A stretch of 40,282 nt of DNA from an uncultured Actinomycetes bacterium. Its GTDB lineage: Bacteria > Actinomycetota > Thermoleophilia > Solirubrobacterales > Solirubrobacteraceae. Positions 38,577 through 40,282 of this stretch are shown piece by piece. A program made the position numbers and the translations under genes. The stretch lies in contig CALAQT010000452.1 of assembly GCA_937888775.1 (NCBI GenBank), positions 1 through 40,282 on the forward strand, in the 5' to 3' direction. The notes under the pieces are model-generated. The model was not told where the DNA came from. It was given only the letters and a program-made list of their open reading frames with translations, and made no database searches. Numbering within the stretch: the stretch's first letter is position 1; the number at the start of each line of letters is the position of its first letter.

Positions 38577-40282
38577 CTAGCGCAGATAGAGGCTCACCAG
38601 CGCGGCGCTGGCGCCTGGGAGGGCCAGTTCGTAGGCGCCGCGTGACGGCGCGATCCTCGCCAGGACTCGCCTTCCCTGCCAGCGCCCGTGCCGGTCAAGC
38701 CACTGGCCGTCGAGCGTCACGCCGGAGGTCGCACGGACCGACGGCGCCATCAGGCGCTCTACGGTCGCCGTCCCACGGGCCGCCAGCGCCAGACGCACGC
38801 CGGCTGTCAGGGCGCCCTTGTTGATCGCGACCACCTTGAGCAGGTGGGCACCGACCCGCACTGCCCACAGCTTGACGTGCAACCGCCGGGCGGCGTGCAC
38901 GTGGAGCGCCACGAGGCGAGCATCCGGGCCCAGCGCGCGGGCGAACAGCGCCAGTCCGTAGATCAGCGGACGGGCGTCCAGCCCCCCTCTGGTCAACGTG
39001 AACGGTGCGTTGATCGCATCGTCGCGGATATGCACGTTGATGCCATCGACGCCGACGCGCATCAGCTCGAACAGCGCGTCGGGCGCCCACAGGGCGGTCG
39101 CGAAGCTGTCGCTCACCGACGGGCGCCCGCCACAGGTGACCGAGTTGAGCTCGGTCAGGCGGAACGACAGACCGGCGCGGTGGGCGGTGCGCACGGCGGA
39201 TTTGACCCCGTCGGCCATCCCGGTGGAGGATCGCTCGCTGAGCAGCCGTGCGATCGTCGGATACCGCGGCGAGCCCTGAGGCTCGCACTCAGACAGCGGG
39301 TAGCGGTGCGCGGTGACCATCCCCAGCCCGCGATGATCGGCAGCGATCAGGCGTGACAGCCAGCTGAAGTCCAGCTGGGGGTTGGCCACCGCCGGGCCCA
39401 GCAGCGTCATGTGCGGGCGCACGGCCCCCAATGCCCGTGCGTAGGAGCGAAAGTCCTCCAGGTAGGTCGAGATCGAGAAGCTGGGCGTCAGGGAGGGCTC
39501 GCCGAACATCGTGCGGGCATCCGCCTGCACCCCGGCCGCAGCGCCCGGCCGCTCGCCGCCCGCCAGGCGATAGGGAAACTCCTGGTGATACAGGTCGGGC
39601 TCGTTGCCGATCTCGAATCCGAGCACGCTCCCGCGCGGCAGCGCGTTGAGCGCGGCGCGCGCCCAGCGCGCGGCCATCGGCGGCGAGTCGGCTACCACGT
39701 TGAGATCGAGGATCACCCGTAGGTGGCGCCGACGCACGAGCCTGGCCGTCTCAGACAGCCAGCCCGGCGTGAGCGCGAAGAAACGGCCGCTGAGCCGTCG
39801 CGCGCGCGGGTCCCAGTAGGTGCGATCCGCCGAGTCGCCCCCGATCCGTAGGATCATCGGGCCGTTGCCCTTGACCCGCAGCATCGCCAACACGCGCGCG
39901 AACGTGCGCGGGTGGCTCTCGTAGCGCGGCAGCCCCCAGTATTCGATCGAGAGCCCGAGATAGGAGCGCGGGAGCTTGATCGCCGGTGAGCCGGGCGCGA
40001 GCGCGACCTTGATCTGCGCCAGCTTGCCCAGCCTGGCGTCATTGACCGCCTGCGTCCGGGCGCGGGCGCCCAGTGCCGATCTGCCCGCCAGATGAGCCCC
40101 GCGCTCCGATCCAACGGGCGCGCCAGCGGCGCGCGGCGTTTGCGCCAGGGCGTGATGTCGCGCTCGGGCGACCGCCCGGGAGATCCCGCCGCGATCGGGC
40201 AGCGCCAGGGAGACCACGACCGCCAGCAGCGCCACGCCGAGCAGCCCCAGCACGCCCGCCGCCAGCGGATGCCCGCGCCGGC
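38577..40282 (-). CDS. GH79-like secreted glycoside hydrolase, 5' end possibly outside window
   Basis: At least 558 residues; the frame is open to the window edge, so GTG 40253 may not be the true start. A signal anchor (LGLLGVALLAVVVSLALP), a low-complexity linker, then a TIM-barrel enzyme of the heparanase/GH79 type: SYLGLSIEYWGLP, ILRIGGDSADRTYW, the acid/base glutamate E218 in GFEIGNEPD and the nucleophile E369 in RLTELNS, followed by a C-terminal beta domain (numbered from GTG 40253). Family members cleave glucuronides or related bonds in polysaccharides outside the cell; substrate unknown. Convergent with the cobalamin-binding-like gene, with a 22-bp repeat between. Confidence 0.85.
   Translation of the reverse strand, partial: RRGHPLAAGVLGLLGVALLAVVVSLALPDRGGISRAVARARHHALAQTPRAAGAPVGSERGAHLAGRSALGARARTQAVNDARLGKLAQIKVALAPGSPAIKLPRSYLGLSIEYWGLPRYESHPRTFARVLAMLRVKGNGPMILRIGGDSADRTYWDPRARRLSGRFFALTPGWLSETARLVRRRHLRVILDLNVVADSPPMAARWARAALNALPRGSVLGFEIGNEPDLYHQEFPYRLAGGERPGAAAGVQADARTMFGEPSLTPSFSISTYLEDFRSYARALGAVRPHMTLLGPAVANPQLDFSWLSRLIAADHRGLGMVTAHRYPLSECEPQGSPRYPTIARLLSERSSTGMADGVKSAVRTAHRAGLSFRLTELNSVTCGGRPSVSDSFATALWAPDALFELMRVGVDGINVHIRDDAINAPFTLTRGGLDARPLIYGLALFARALGPDARLVALHVHAARRLHVKLWAVRVGAHLLKVVAINKGALTAGVRLALAARGTATVERLMAPSVRATSGVTLDGQWLDRHGRWQGRRVLARIAPSRGAYELALPGASAALVSLYLR

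Overview
This is a high-GC (roughly 70%) bacterial chromosome segment. Dense genes with strong G/C third positions, PspAA/PspAB-type Psp partners, a MarP-like membrane protease, an NTF2-domain penicillin-binding protein, a BTAD-type regulator, many GTG/TTG starts and a c-di-AMP riboswitch before a secreted NlpC/P60-like peptidase all point to Actinomycetota. A deep lineage such as Thermoleophilia/Solirubrobacterales is my best guess, by inference only. I see no rRNA, tRNA, transposase, phage gene, CRISPR array or replication origin.

Layout. 1-1437: 3' part of a BTAD regulator and a small Cys/His protein. 1438-4378: divergent MarP-like protease and class B penicillin-binding protein. 4379-7568: minus-strand genes for a secreted beta-propeller-like protein, a membrane protein, a lipoprotein, an SRPBCC protein and a small zinc-ribbon protein. 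7569-9271: a zinc-ribbon/FHA protein and an orphan ParA ATPase. 9325-14795: an aspartate-family cluster, lysA-hom-(oxidoreductase)-thrC-thrB. 14814-19975: alpha/beta hydrolase, then two Psp envelope-stress loci, htpX-pspAB (followed by a glycosyltransferase) and pspA-pspAA facing it, with a short NRPS adenylation-domain relic between them. 20052-23000: thioesterase, riboswitch-controlled NlpC/P60-like protein, cell-wall-binding-repeat lipoprotein. 23054-26341: three nucleotide-sugar genes. 26425-29698: saccharopine-dehydrogenase-like protein, APC transporter plus universal stress protein. 29816-32596: acetyltransferase relic, xseA-xseB and a divergent enolase-superfamily protein. 32609-35429: quinone-oxidoreductase-like protein, SDR and 3-hydroxyacyl-CoA dehydrogenase. 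35430-35819: hairpin-rich gap with a textbook terminator. 35820-40282: CorC/HlyC-like protein, pterin carbinolamine dehydratase, cobalamin-binding-like protein and a GH79-like secreted glycosidase cut by the window edge.

Much of the window concerns the cell envelope: peptidoglycan synthesis and cleavage, membrane-stress response, secreted and lipid-anchored proteins and sugar-nucleotide supply. Less ordinary signals are three unrelated tandem repeats lying in convergent intergenic gaps, each directly beyond the 3' end of a minus-strand gene; a recurrent arrangement of a -10-like hexamer 6-10 nt before the start codon, suggesting many leaderless mRNAs; three gene relics (NRPS A-domain, GNAT, possibly MazF); a duplicated xseB 3' end that supplies the next gene's start codon; and paired GC hairpins, one possibly ending a small RNA. 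No single locus is convincingly a new system; the best candidates for novelty are the repeats, the FHA/ParA pair and the enolase-like protein.
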